From: Acidobacteriota bacterium
GTDB taxonomy: Bacteria; Acidobacteriota; Terriglobia; UBA7540
Reading direction: 5' to 3'
Assembly (NCBI GenBank): GCA_023474345.1
Contig: JAMCXS010000030.1
Coordinates: 1 to 64,000 of the forward strand
DNA: 64,000 nt
The first letter of the stretch is position 1; the number at the start of each line of letters is the position of its first letter. Below are positions 1 through 9,212 of the stretch, piece by piece. A program made the translations under genes and the position numbers. The notes beneath the pieces were generated by a model, which worked only from the letters and a program-made list of their open reading frames with translations, made no database searches and was not told where the DNA came from.

Positions 1-2497
1 GCGCTCCCAGCGCCATGCGGATGCCGATCTCGTGCGTGCGCTGGGCAACGGCGTAGGCCATGAGCCCGTACAAACCGATACAGGCAAGGAGAACGGCAAG
101 CGCAGCAAAGAAACTGGAGAGCCGTCCAAAAAGGCGTTCCTGCATCAAGGTTTCGGCAATCTGCTGAGTCTGAGTCTTCACGTCCGAGAGCGGCAGGTCA
201 GGGTCGAGATTTTGGACAACGCGGCGCACCAGTGGGACGGAAGCTAGAGGATTGCCCGCTGTCCTCATTTCAAAGTGGATTCTCGTTAGGGGGAATGGCA
301 CTTGGGTGTACGGAATGTAGACGGTGGGATGAGGCGCATTTCGGAGCCTTGCGAACTTGGCATCCTGGACCATCCCCACGACCTCGTACTCCGGGCTCGT
401 TTGCCTTAAGAAGGACTCGAACCTGAAGTGGTGCCCGATGGGGTTCTGACCTCCCAGAGTATGCCGCGCGAAGGCCTCGTTGACGACGGCCGCTTTGAGA
501 GAAGCCGCTGTGTCACGCGATTCGACACCGCGTCCCATCACGAGCCGGATTCCCATCGTCTTAAAGAATGACGGCCCCACGTTGTTCCAATCGACGTTCA
601 TGCTCTGCCCCGGCCCTGGCTTATAGCCTGCGATAGAAATTGGCCAATTCGCTCCGTAGCCAGAGAGCAAGGTGTCCGTGGACATGGTCGCCGATGTTAC
701 ACCCGGCAACGCCTGAAGTTGGGCGAGCAAACGCGCATAAAAATCGGTCAGTCGCTCGCCTCGGTAGCCGTTCTGGGTGGGATCGACAGCAAAAAGCAGC
801 AGGTGATGCTGGTCGAAGCCGAGATTCTGATCTTCGAGATTTGTGAGCGTGCGCACGAACAAGCCCGCGCCGATCGCCAACAGCAGCGCCAACCCCACTT
901 GAATGGCGGCCAGCGAGTTTCCCAAACGCATCCGCCTTCGCCCACCCAGGGTTGACGCACCCACGCCACCTTTGAGCGCAGGCGTTAGATCGAGTCGGGT
1001 CGAGCGTAAAGCGGGGGCAAGGCCGAACAAGACTCCTGTGAGAATCGAAACGGCGGCCGTAAATCCCAGCACTCTCGCATCCACCTGCACGCTTAGATTT
1101 AGAGGCTGGGCGCCGCTGGACATCAGCAGGACTAGGACACGGCTCGCCCAATGGGCAAAAAGGAGTCCGATTCCGCCGCCCACACCGCCCAGTACAACGC
1201 TTTCGATCAGCAATTGCCGGACGAGTCGCGCCCGCGAAGCCCCGAGCGAAAGGCGCACAGCAACCTCCTTCTGTCGCCGCGTGGCACGGGCCACGAGCAG
1301 GGTCGCTACGTTCGCGCAGGCAATCAGCAACACCGTGCTAACGATGATCATCAGGACCCGCAGAGGCTTCGAAAATCTCTTCCTCAACGCATCAAGGCCT
1401 TTGGCCGCGGGCTCCAGTTGGATGTGCGGAACGAATTGAGGACCTTGGGAAGCTCTGAGGGCTCCTCCGATGCTTTGTTGGAAGAGCACGTCGAGCTGAG
1501 CGCTAGCTTGTCGGGTATCCACCCTGGGTTTAAGCCGTCCCATCATCATCAGCCACCACCAGGTCCGCGACGTAAAGGGAGAGGTCACACTGGGGATGTG
1601 ATTTGCGCCCCAAGGCAGCAGCTTTGGGTTTTGAGTGAGGGGAACCCATACGTCCACGGTGCGTCCGGGGGTAACGCCGAAGAAACGAGGCGGAGCCACT
1701 CCCACAATCGTGCAGGGGACGCCGTTGATGGTAATGCCCTTGCCCACAGCTGCCGGGCTGTGGCCGAATTGGCGCGACCAATAGCCGTAGCTGATGACCG
1801 CTACGCCGGGAGCCGCGGCTTTCTCGTCTTCGTTGGTTATAGCACGTCCTAAAATCGGCGAGACGCCCAAACCCGAGAAATATTTGCCGGTTACAAGTTC
1901 CCCTGCGGCCAAACTTGCTTGGCCGTCGGTGTTGACGGTCACCTTGCCTAGTGACTCGAACCCGAAAAAACTGGAAAAGACCTGATTGCCCTTCCGAAAT
2001 TCATTAAACGATGGATATGAAAACGAGGGGCTGACCGCTCGTCCGGTTGGATCCTCGCTTACATATCCGGTCAACACTTTGGCTGGTTGCTTTTGAGAAA
2101 CCCAGTTCAGAAGTACAAGCTGATCAGGATTTCTTACCGGCAGCATCTTTAGCATCACAGCGTCGATCAGACTGAAGATGGCGGTGTTGGCGCCAATGCC
2201 CAGGGCAAGGGTGAGAACCGCGACAACCGTGAAGCCGGGGTTGCGGCGGAGCTGGCGGAGGCCGTAGCGGACGTCCTGAATCAGTTCTTCAAGGAAGCGC
2301 ACGCCCCAAGCTTCGCGGCACTCCTCCTTAAGCGCTCCCACATTGCCGAACAAGCGCAGAGCCGCATAGCGGGCTTCTTTGGCGCTCATGCCGTTGGCGA
2401 TGTTCTGCTCGATCTGCTTCTCCAGATGAAAGCGCAGTTCTTCATCCATTTCTTGCTCGACTCGACTTTTCCGAATCAGTGCTCGCAGGTTGATCAT
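1..2497 (-). CDS. ADOP-type ABC transporter permease, 3' end beyond window
   Basis: Integral-membrane permease of the acidobacterial duplicated orphan permease (MacB/FtsX-like) family. The frame is open from the start to the left edge, about 832 codons; the family usually has 800-900 residues, so only a short C-terminal piece is missing. Visible in order: a soluble prefix with [13 protein letters not shown] near residue 13, a first membrane segment after RRNPGFT (about 80-105), a MacB-like extracytoplasmic part, the first FtsX core with [10 protein letters not shown] and [13 protein letters not shown] (about 385-420), and the second core ending in IGIRMALGA at the edge. I chose ATG 2497 because GGAGG lies five bases upstream; ATG 2509 is in frame but has no ribosome site. 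A broken membrane-fusion gene lies 5' on the same strand, a likely former partner. The transported substrate cannot be read from the sequence. Confidence 0.93.
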   Translation of the reverse strand, partial: MINLRALIRKSRVEQEMDEELRFHLEKQIEQNIANGMSAKEARYAALRLFGNVGALKEECREAWGVRFLEELIQDVRYGLRQLRRNPGFTVVAVLTLALGIGANTAIFSLIDAVMLKMLPVRNPDQLVLLNWVSQKQPAKVLTGYVSEDPTGRAVSPSFSYPSFNEFRKGNQVFSSFFGFESLGKVTVNTDGQASLAAGELVTGKYFSGLGVSPILGRAITNEDEKAAAPGVAVISYGYWSRQFGHSPAAVGKGITINGVPCTIVGVAPPRFFGVTPGRTVDVWVPLTQNPKLLPWGANHIPSVTSPFTSRTWWWLMMMGRLKPRVDTRQASAQLDVLFQQSIGGALRASQGPQFVPHIQLEPAAKGLDALRKRFSKPLRVLMIIVSTVLLIACANVATLLVARATRRQKEVAVRLSLGASRARLVRQLLIESVVLGGVGGGIGLLFAHWASRVLVLLMSSGAQPLNLSVQVDARVLGFTAAVSILTGVLFGLAPALRSTRLDLTPALKGGVGASTLGGRRRMRLGNSLAAIQVGLALLLAIGAGLFVRTLTNLEDQNLGFDQHHLLLFAVDPTQNGYRGERLTDFYARLLAQLQALPGVTSATMSTDTLLSGYGANWPISIAGYKPGPGQSMNVDWNNVGPSFFKTMGIRLVMGRGVESRDTAASLKAAVVNEAFARHTLGGQNPIGHHFRFESFLRQTSPEYEVVGMVQDAKFARLRNAPHPTVYIPYTQVPFPLTRIHFEMRTAGNPLASVPLVRRVVQNLDPDLPLSDVKTQTQQIAETLMQERLFGRLSSFFAALAVLLACIGLYGLMAYAVAQRTHEIGIRMALGA

Positions 2498-2509
2498 CTT
2501 TGCCTCCAT

Positions 2510-2821
2510 GGTTTCTGCTGTAGCGGCGAACTGCGTTCGCCGGTTCTTCCTTTAAATAAAAGCCGGCGATCTGGAAAACAACCGGCGATCATAGATCGCC
2601 GCTACAAAAAGCTGCTCGCGCGGCGAGAAGGCCGGCGGTGAGGACACCGCCGCTACAGCGCAGCCTTCGCGATTTCAGATTACATATTGCAAATGCGCAA
2701 TTCGTCACTCGTAATCAAGATTCGCCACTTCAGATTGAAGATTGCAGCTATCAAAATAGGCAACTCCAGATTGCATATTTGAGATTACAAGGCCGAACAA
2801 CCCCCCTTCGTAATTCATGGC
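2510..2821. other. Intergenic region with stem-loop repeats and degenerate A/T-rich repeats
   Basis: No gene is visible. The left half holds two stem-loop repeats (separate entry). The right half (about 2675-2805) is a degenerate run built from variants of AGATTGCA, CAGATT and GCAATT, a texture seen again at about 19545-19605 and, in a related form, at 21480-21550. Confidence 0.6.
2582..2657. repeat. Two copies of a GC-rich stem-loop repeat ending in GCTACA
   Basis: Copy A (2582-2606) contains the hairpin GGCGATC-ATA-GATCGCC. Copy B (2632-2657) contains GGCGGTG-AGGA-CACCGCC. Each is preceded by CC and followed by GCTACA. The same 26 bases as copy A with its preceding A recur at 28877-28902, and a diverged copy is at 14892-14917. 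This looks like a REP-type dispersed intergenic element; no transposase is linked to it here. Confidence 0.75.
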
Positions 2822-4075
2822 TCATTCCAGCCGAATGCGGTCGAAGCCGTCCCAGCGCGACATGTCGGACAGAATCACCTGGTCGCCGACCGCAAGCCCT
2901 TTGATAATCTGGACCGTATCGACCGACGCGCGGCCGAGCTCTACCTTTATGCGCACTGCCTGGGCTCTGCCGTTTACCAGCTTGAACAGGCTGATGGTGC
3001 TGCCTGACTGCCCGAACGCCGGGCGGCCCACGTACAACACATTGGTCAGGTGCGAAATCTCAATCGTCCCGTCCACGCTCAGGTCCGGCACGGCGCCCGG
3101 CGGCAGCGGGCCATCCAGCTTGACGTCCACGGTGCGAGTGCCGTCCTAGACGGCGGGATCGATGCGAATGACGTGTCCCGCAATCACGCCGTTGTGGGTA
3201 TCGACTTCCGCACGCTGGCCAAGCTGGATGTCCTTGGCCTGCGTTTCAGCGATCTGGAGCTGTGCCTTCAGATGATTGGGCTGCGCCACCTTGGCAAGAA
3301 TTGCACCGGCGGTTACCTGCTGTCCGACTTCCACGGGCAATTCCTGGAGTACTCCTTCTGCGCCGGCCCGGACGGTGAGAGAGTCAAGCTGGTCTTGCTT
3401 CAGGTTCGAGAGCGCGCGAAGCTGCTCGATCTTGGCTTTCTGCGCCGCCAGTTGCGCCCGGATGGAATCAGCCAGCACCCTCACCTGCTGATCAGCAATT
3501 CGGGCTCGCGTTGCGGAGACTTCCGCTTTTGCCTGGGAAAGCTCCGCGGTGATTTTCGGTCCGAGGCCGTCGCGGGCGAGTTGCGCGTCAGCCGCCGCCT
3601 GCAATCTGGCCTGAAGATCGTCGGACTTGGCGGTGGCGGCGGAAGCTCGCTGGTCGAGAAGCTGGCTGGAAAGTTGCGCCTCCAGGCTGCTGTAATCCGC
3701 TTCGGCGGCCTTCAGTTGCCATTGGGTGTCGAGCGCCGCCTGCTCAATCTCCGGGTTGGTCAGAACCAGCAGCACGGTCTCCGGCTCCGTGGCCATGCCG
3801 GGCAGAACCATTTTCTGTTCGACGCGGCCCTCGACCGGAGCCGGAATCCACAGGATCTTTTCCGGTACCAGCTTGCCGAGGCCGCGAACCTGAATGTCCA
3901 TCGCCCCGCGCTTCACCGTGTCAATCCACACCGTCGAGCGGTCAACTTCCGGCGCTGCTGGTTTCAGGCGCGAAAGTCCCAGCGTGGTGGCCAGAATCAG
4001 GGCGATGCCGCCGAGCGCGAGACCAGCACGCCGCAGCCGCCGCTTGCCGAGATCGATTTTGCGCGGGATGTCCAT
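2822..4075 (-). pseudogene. HlyD/MacA-like membrane fusion protein interrupted by an amber codon
   Basis: Periplasmic adaptor of an RND or MacB-type exporter. Both halves are in one frame. The N-terminal part (4075 to 3149) has a membrane anchor (LALGGIALILATTLGL), a lipoyl-type segment with APVEGRVEQ, a long Ala/Gln-rich coiled coil and the returning barrel strands. The C-terminal part (3145 to 2822) has the beta-barrel and membrane-proximal strands and ends in RIRLE. Between them TAG stands at 3146-3148, within the reading DPAV-stop-DGTRTVDVKLD. From memory of related proteins this position is usually Gln (DPAVQNGT), so a single CAG to TAG change would explain it. ATG 4075 (MDIPRK) is preferred; a TTG at 4096 is also in frame. 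Product expected: truncated adaptor. A polymorphism or assembly error could mimic this. Confidence 0.85.
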
Positions 4076-4144
4076 TATCACGACCGGCCGCGCCAAAGAG
4101 CATGAGGAATTTACGCGGGCCCAATGCGCCTGAGCGGCATTGTC

Positions 4145-4586
4145 CTAGACATTCGACAGCACGACAATAACGCCCTTCCCATAGAATGTCAAGGGGAAAG
4201 TCGCGCAGCCTTTTGCCCCGCAGCGCCTCATAAAAAAACGCAACCGCGGCGATTGGGTGAAGTAGGTTTGTTGGGCGGCATCGGCGCGTGATAAAGCGTC
4301 CAAGTAAGCTGCCAGCCAGCCGTCATGCTTCTTGAGCAACTGTAAACTTTTTCGGCGAACCCGGGCTTACACCTACCAGATTTTCCCAGGCGGGTTTGAC
4401 GGAAGGCCCTCCAGGAACCACTACGTGTCCAGATTGGATCGAAATCAGGTTTCCGTAGTAGTCGAGAACCGCCGCGAGTGGAATGGGCTACTCCAGTCCC
4501 CGGGTTTGTCGCGGCAGCGCCCGGGTCTGTTGCGACGACACCCCAATAGCGAAAATAAAATCAAGCCGGTGCCGGGAGTGTAACAT
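4145..4586 (-). pseudogene. Decayed remnant of an unidentified protein gene
   Basis: On the minus strand, fragments of protein-like sequence fall in two frames. ATG 4586 begins MLHSRHRLDFIFAIGVSS and stops at TAG; the same frame continues with VLDYYGNLISIQSGHVVVPG and PAWENLVGVSPGSPKKFTV, then stops. A one-frame shift near 4340 gives LLKKHDGWLAAYLDAL and AQQTYFTQSPRLRFF. The join reads naturally as SPKKFTV followed by LLKKHDGWLAAYLDAL. The tail reminds me of a large acidobacterial repeat protein family, but I cannot name it with certainty. One stop plus one frameshift in about 440 bases indicates a dead gene fragment. Confidence 0.45.
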
Positions 4587-4820
4587 TGACGGGCGGGTTG
4601 ATTCAATGTGGTTTATCCGCCGTCACCTGACCCCGAAAGCACTCGCCATCCAGCTTTGCCTTACCCATGAGTGCCGCAACCCCGCCGCCACGCCTGCAAA
4701 GCCCGGGTCACATGCCATGACTGGTGTAACATCGCCCGCTCTTTGACAGCAAGACGAACGCCTTCGTTCAAAAAGCTCAATGATTTCATCTTGATTGCGG
4801 ATTTGGTGCCAAGCGCGGCG

Positions 4821-4976
4821 CTAACTCTCCTTGGCGCGCGGTGGGTTTCCCTGCAGCACCACTTTGCCGCATTTCCAGCACATCAGGTTTATGCCGCTTG
4901 GTGAGATCCATAGCGGACCTTCGCCGCAGTAAGGGCAAGGGTCTCCCTTTTGTAACGTACTCGTTTCTGGCTTCAA
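4821..4976 (-). CDS. Small zinc-ribbon protein, 51 residues
   Basis: Short frame with two CxxC knuckles 22 residues apart: CPYC about residues 14-17 and CWKC about 36-39, a spacing fitting one rubredoxin-type zinc ribbon. It ends with VVLQGNPPRAKES. No ATG is available at the front; the best start is TTG 4976, with an AGAGAG stretch about 15 bases upstream, which is a poor distance. The frame itself stays open back to 5030, overlapping the end of the next small gene, so translational coupling is possible. Function unknown; nucleic-acid or protein binding would be usual for lone zinc ribbons. It could also be a gene fragment. Confidence 0.42.
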   Translation of the reverse strand: MKPETSTLQKGDPCPYCGEGPLWISPSGINLMCWKCGKVVLQGNPPRAKES

Positions 4977-4999
4977 AATGGTCGCAGTATACTCTCTTG

Positions 5000-5167
5000 T
5001 TAGCGGGACATCAAACTTTTCCTTAGCAGCTCAGTGGCCTCGTCCAGGCGCTCGTGCACGTAAGTCTCGTATAGTCTGATCTTCTTTTTAAACAAGCTGA
5101 TGCGAACAACGGACAAGGCATGACTCACCATAAACCCAATCGCGAATGCGAGAAGCTCCTTTTCCAT
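5000..5167 (-). CDS. Small single-span membrane protein, 55 residues
   Basis: ATG 5167 is preceded by GAGGG four bases upstream. Residues 5-25 form a hydrophobic helix (LLAFAIGFMVSHALSVV), followed by a basic stretch KKKIRLYE and an amphipathic helix rich in Glu, Leu and Arg (HERLDEATELLRKSLMSR). This gives one membrane span with a short charged tail. I do not recognise a family. It lies directly upstream of the zinc-ribbon ORF on the same strand, and the two may form a small transcription unit. Confidence 0.45.
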   Translation of the reverse strand: MEKELLAFAIGFMVSHALSVVRISLFKKKIRLYETYVHERLDEATELLRKSLMSR

Positions 5168-5757
5168 ATTCCCTCAGATTTTCCAAAAAGATCGCTAAGC
5201 ACCGTTGCCGTCGCTGGAGAGCACCTGAATGAAACGTTACGCGGCTGTTTGTCACACTTCTGTTTTCCAAGAGGTTTGGACGCCCGGGCTCTAGCGGCGA
5301 AGAAGGCACTACTACAGGAACAGGAGCAAATTACTGAAGTGTGCAGCAACGCCCTTCAAATTATGCCCCCTTGTGATCAGCATGGCAGCTGGAATAACAT
5401 CCATTGAAATCTGAGCTTCCTCCTGTCCGCCGCGTGAGGCGGAGTTAATAAGCTATCACCTTTGCCGCATAGCGCAGCAAGTGAGCTGCCAAAGCCGCGC
5501 TTGCTTATATGCTGATTTCAAAAGACTACCTAGGCTAAACATTTATCATTTCTTTAGTCTAAATGCAACTTTGGCCGGTGATAGGAAATTTCTTCACTCG
5601 CCCGTGTAACTGAAACCTCGCGCGACCTGGTTTCGCCTGTGATGCCTAAACTACAAAATAATGCTGGAAGTCAGCCGCCGTCTCGGGTTTTAATTGGTCG
5701 AGTTCAGCTTTAGCCCCAAGCATCTTGATAAGAACTTCTGAAAGAGAAGAGTGGCCT
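5168..5757. other. Intergenic region, no convincing gene
   Basis: About 590 bases. ORFs here show no domain signs and start poorly. A GC-rich imperfect hairpin with GCAAGTGAGCTGCC is near 5479-5510. The segment 5515-5640 is A/T-rich and may hold the promoter of the next gene, but I see no clear -35/-10 pair. Confidence 0.5.
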
Positions 5758-7938
5758 ATGCTTGGCAAGCGGATCTTACTCGCTGCGATGATCGGGCTTA
5801 GTATCACGCCTTTTTTCGCTCAAGACACGAAATACCCCCCGCAGGATGAGCAGATACCGGGACCTCCTATCTATCCTGAGAGGTCACGTTCCTGCTGCAA
5901 CGGTTTAAATCGGCAAGAGTATGCGGTCAAGGTTTTTGAGGAATGGCTTGCGGACATCAAACATTTCCGAATGGAGCGCTTGATTCGCGCGGGCTATGAT
6001 GCTGCGCAATATAGTCGGCCGGAGCTCAAGTGGACTCAAAGTTCATTTATTCAGCCGCAACTGATGATCCAAGACCGCTATTTCTATGACCCGGTTACGC
6101 ATGAATATACGGTCGGGCGGTACCTCGACGACCTGAAGAGGCGTTATGGCGGGACCGATGCCGTTCTGATCTGGCCTACTTACCCCAACCTCGGAATTGA
6201 CAATCGCAACCAGTACGATTGGCTGCGGGACATGCCGGGAGGCCTCGCAGGCGTGCGGCAAATGATCGAGGATTTTCACCGCCATGGCGTGCGGGTGCTT
6301 TTCCCGGTCATGCTCTGGGATCAGGGAACACGGGACGAAGGGATACCTAACTGGGTGGCCACCGCGCGGTTGCTCGCGAACGTCGGCGCTGATGGGGTTA
6401 ACGGTGACACGCTCCACGAAGTGCCACTGGCCTTCCGGAAAGCTTCGGATGCCACCGGCCATCCCCTCGCCTTTGAGCCGGAACTTTCGCTCGAGAATCC
6501 ATCCGAAGCCCTAGCCTGGAACAACATGAGCTGGGGCTATTGGAAGTACCCTTTTGAACCGATGGTAAGCCTTTACAAGTGGCTTGAGCCCCGGCACATG
6601 GTAAATGTTTGCGACCGCTGGGCTCGCGATAAGATCGACAATTTGCAATTTGCCTTTTTCAACGGTGTCGGCTACGAAAGCTGGGAAGACATCTGGGGCA
6701 TTTGGAATGGAATTAAGCCCCGGGACGGCGAGGCGATCCGCTGCGTGGCAACCATCGAACGCGCCTTCCCCGAACTGCTTACCAGTCGCGATTGGACGCC
6801 CCATACGCCAACCTTGCAATACGGCATCTTTGCCAGTAAATTCCCTGGAGAAAATGAAACTCTCTGGACCATTGTCAACCGCAATGAGTACGATGTTCAC
6901 GGCAAGCAGATTGAAGTTCCTTACGAGGCCGGCACTCGCTATTTTGACCTTTGGCACGGGGTTGAACTGAAGCCCGCCGTCGAGGGCAAGATGGCCGTCC
7001 TGAGTTTTGAAGTTGAGGCTCGCGGCTTTGGCGCCATTCTGGCAACGTCCCATGAAGCGGACCAGAAGCTCAGCAGACTTCTGAGCACGATGCATGAACT
7101 TTCGCAAAGGCCGCTGAGTTCTTTTACGAACCAACGGACCTTTCTTCCACAACATATCGTGGAAATCCCTCGCACTAAACCTGCCGCCAGTGCCCCGCCG
7201 TGCATGGTCCGGATTCCGGGCGGTGAGTTTGTGTTCAACGTTCATGGAATTGAAATCGAAGGCGGCAACGCCGTCGGGGTGGATGTCCAGGAGCCTTGGG
7301 AGGATTCGCCCCGGCGCTTCCATCGTCATCGGATGTACATTGACAGCTTTTACATCGACCGCTATCTAGTCACCAATGCTGCGTACAAGAAATTTCTCGC
7401 GGCCACCGATTATCACCCCGAGGATGACCACAACTTCCTGAAAGACTGGAAGGACGGCACATACCCTGAGGGTTGGGGTAACAAACCTGTAACCTGGGTT
7501 TCGCTTAAAGACGCGCGCGCCTACGCCGCGTGGGCCGGCAAGCGGTTGCCGCACGAGTGGGAATGGCAGTACGCCGCGCAGGGAACGGACGGGCGAATTT
7601 ATCCATGGGGCAACAAGTGGGACCCTGCCGCCGTGCCGAAGCTAGACACCAGACGGGATCTTCCTCCGCCAGCCGACGTTGACGCTCATCCCAAAGGCGC
7701 CAGCCCTTTTGGCGTAATGGACATGGTCGGGAACGTGTGGCAATGGACGGACGAATTTGAGGGCGCTCACACTCGTGCGGCCATTCTGCGCGGAGGCAGC
7801 CACTATCATCCGCATGGTTCAGGTTGGTATTTCCCGGAGGCGTTCCGGCTGGATGAACACGGCAAGTTCTTGCTTATGGCTCCCAGCACCGACCGCTCCG
7901 GAACCGTCGGTTTCCGATGCGCGGTGGATGCCGAATAA
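5758..7938 (+). CDS. Secreted GH-like protein fused to an FGE/SUMF1-like domain
   Basis: 726 residues from ATG 5758, which follows GAGAAGAG; an upstream ATG (5725) would spoil the signal peptide MLGKRILLAAMIGLSITPFFA. The N-terminal two thirds read like a TIM-barrel glycosidase-like domain: DAVLIWPTYPNLGIDNRNQYD, then GVRVLFPVMLWDQGTRDEG, GADGVNGDTLHE and a beta-rich end near 430. The C-terminal third (about 465-726) is an FGE-sulfatase fold: MVRIPGGEF, IDRYLVTNAAYKKFL, PVTWVSLKDARAYAAWAGKRLP, GNVWQWT, GGSHYHPHGSGWYF, GFRCAVD. The two cysteines used by true formylglycine-generating enzymes, expected just after GGS, are absent, so sulfatase activation is unlikely; such domains often bind or modify other substrates. 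A permease, a sulfatase-fold gene and a GH27 gene follow on the same strand. Substrate unknown. Confidence 0.82.
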   Translation: MLGKRILLAAMIGLSITPFFAQDTKYPPQDEQIPGPPIYPERSRSCCNGLNRQEYAVKVFEEWLADIKHFRMERLIRAGYDAAQYSRPELKWTQSSFIQPQLMIQDRYFYDPVTHEYTVGRYLDDLKRRYGGTDAVLIWPTYPNLGIDNRNQYDWLRDMPGGLAGVRQMIEDFHRHGVRVLFPVMLWDQGTRDEGIPNWVATARLLANVGADGVNGDTLHEVPLAFRKASDATGHPLAFEPELSLENPSEALAWNNMSWGYWKYPFEPMVSLYKWLEPRHMVNVCDRWARDKIDNLQFAFFNGVGYESWEDIWGIWNGIKPRDGEAIRCVATIERAFPELLTSRDWTPHTPTLQYGIFASKFPGENETLWTIVNRNEYDVHGKQIEVPYEAGTRYFDLWHGVELKPAVEGKMAVLSFEVEARGFGAILATSHEADQKLSRLLSTMHELSQRPLSSFTNQRTFLPQHIVEIPRTKPAASAPPCMVRIPGGEFVFNVHGIEIEGGNAVGVDVQEPWEDSPRRFHRHRMYIDSFYIDRYLVTNAAYKKFLAATDYHPEDDHNFLKDWKDGTYPEGWGNKPVTWVSLKDARAYAAWAGKRLPHEWEWQYAAQGTDGRIYPWGNKWDPAAVPKLDTRRDLPPPADVDAHPKGASPFGVMDMVGNVWQWTDEFEGAHTRAAILRGGSHYHPHGSGWYFPEAFRLDEHGKFLLMAPSTDRSGTVGFRCAVDAE

Positions 7939-8009
7939 TCCAAGGTAATCAGGCGCACGCGTGATGTTACGATCCGGTCGAAATCCTTACGTGACGAAGG
8001 ATGTCAACA

Positions 8010-9002
8010 ATGTTCGTGCCCACTGCCTATAGTGCTGCTCTTTTGATGATGATTCTCAGCATGGTTTGTTGGGGAAGTTGGGCCAATACTCAGAAGCTTT
8101 GCAAGAACTGGCGCTTTGAGCTCTTTTACTGCGACTACATGTGGGGCATCCTGCTGATCTCCGTATTCATGGGATTCACTCTGGGCCGAACCGATCTCGC
8201 GAGCCCGGAGAGCTTTATGGCTAACCTCGGCGCGGCGGACGTCCACCATCTGCTGCTGGCATTCCTGGGGGGAATTATCTTTAACGTCGCCAACATCCTC
8301 CTGGTGGCAGCAATCGCCATTGCGGGCTTGGCTGTCGCTTTTCCTATTGGCATTGGCCTGGCTTTGGTGATCGGGTCGGTTCTCAATTACCTCGTCACGC
8401 CGGCAGGGAACCCGGTGTTGCTGTTCAGTGGAATCTTTCTGGTTTGCGTGGCAATTGTGCTGGACGCCATGGCTTATCGGAAAGTCTCGCAGGATTTGAA
8501 GCTGAGCACCAAAGGCATTCTGTTGAGCCTGCTATGCGGCGTGGGAATGGGGCTGTTTTATCCCTTCGTCGCCAAGGCCCTGACGGGCAAAAATCACCTG
8601 GGGCCTTACACGGTGGCCTATGTTTTCGCGCTTGGCGCGCTGGCCTGCGCGCTTCCGCTCAACTATGCCATGATGCGAAAACCGGTTTCCGGTCCGCCCG
8701 TTTCGATCGTTGACTACTTGCGGGGGACCAAGTCTTTGCACTTCTGGGGTGTCCTTGGAGGAATGATCTGGGGAGTCGGAACGATTTCGAATTTTGTCGC
8801 TTCCTATGTGCGGATGGTCGGTCCCGCCACTTCCTACGGTTTGGGCCAGGGCGCTACGATGGTTTCGGCGATTTGGGGAGTATTTGTGTGGAAGGAGTTC
8901 GCTGGGGCCGACCGTAGCGCCAAGCGCCTCCTGGCGATGATGTTCGTGGTTTTCATTCTGGGACTTTCCTTGGTTGCCTTGGCGCCCGTGGTCAAGTTCT
9001 AG
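8010..9002 (+). CDS. DMT-superfamily permease, ureide-permease-like
   Basis: About 330 residues with roughly ten hydrophobic segments, starting MFVPTAYSAALLMMILSMVCWGSWANTQKL. The CWGSWANTQK motif and overall pattern match ureide-permease-like or GRP-type members of the drug/metabolite transporter superfamily. ATG 8010 has AAGGA eight bases upstream; ATG 8001, three codons earlier, sits directly on that sequence and is less likely. The neighbours suggest import of a sugar or another breakdown product. The stop codon TAG lies inside the left terminal repeat of a small repeat element (9000-9089). Confidence 0.75.
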   Translation: MFVPTAYSAALLMMILSMVCWGSWANTQKLCKNWRFELFYCDYMWGILLISVFMGFTLGRTDLASPESFMANLGAADVHHLLLAFLGGIIFNVANILLVAAIAIAGLAVAFPIGIGLALVIGSVLNYLVTPAGNPVLLFSGIFLVCVAIVLDAMAYRKVSQDLKLSTKGILLSLLCGVGMGLFYPFVAKALTGKNHLGPYTVAYVFALGALACALPLNYAMMRKPVSGPPVSIVDYLRGTKSLHFWGVLGGMIWGVGTISNFVASYVRMVGPATSYGLGQGATMVSAIWGVFVWKEFAGADRSAKRLLAMMFVVFILGLSLVALAPVVKF

Positions 9003-9089
9003 CAGGTTATTGAGAAGGTCGATGTTGTCATGCTGAGCCCCTTCGCCTTGCTCAGAATGATAAGCTCCAAAACCTTTTTCAGCAACCTG
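9000..9089. repeat. 90-bp element with terminal inverted repeats (copy 1)
   Basis: The left end TAGCAGGTTATTGAGAAGG and right end AACCTTTTTCAGCAACCTG are inverted repeats of each other with few mismatches. The interior carries a smaller inverted pair around TGCTGAGC and GCTCAGAATGA. A second element with the same ends but a different, longer interior is at 19397-19533. No ORF inside; MITE-like. Confidence 0.65.
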
Positions 9090-9212
9090 GCGGGAGAATG
9101 GAAAATTGGAACCCAAAATTCCGCGTTGCCCTTCAGCACGCGGGTCGCGCCGGGAGATGCCCCAGTTATATTATCTTGTTGCATTTATCACAGCACTGAC
9201 ACGGAGGCTCCG

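Noticed and set aside
3146-3148. TAG as a recoded (pyrrolysine or other) codon
   Set aside because: No Pyl machinery is in the window and other genes freely use TAG as stop; a nonsense change is simpler.
3050-4105. 351-codon plus-strand frame opposite the membrane-fusion gene
   Set aside because: The minus strand carries clear HlyD-family sequence; the plus frame is Arg/Leu/Gly-rich shadow.
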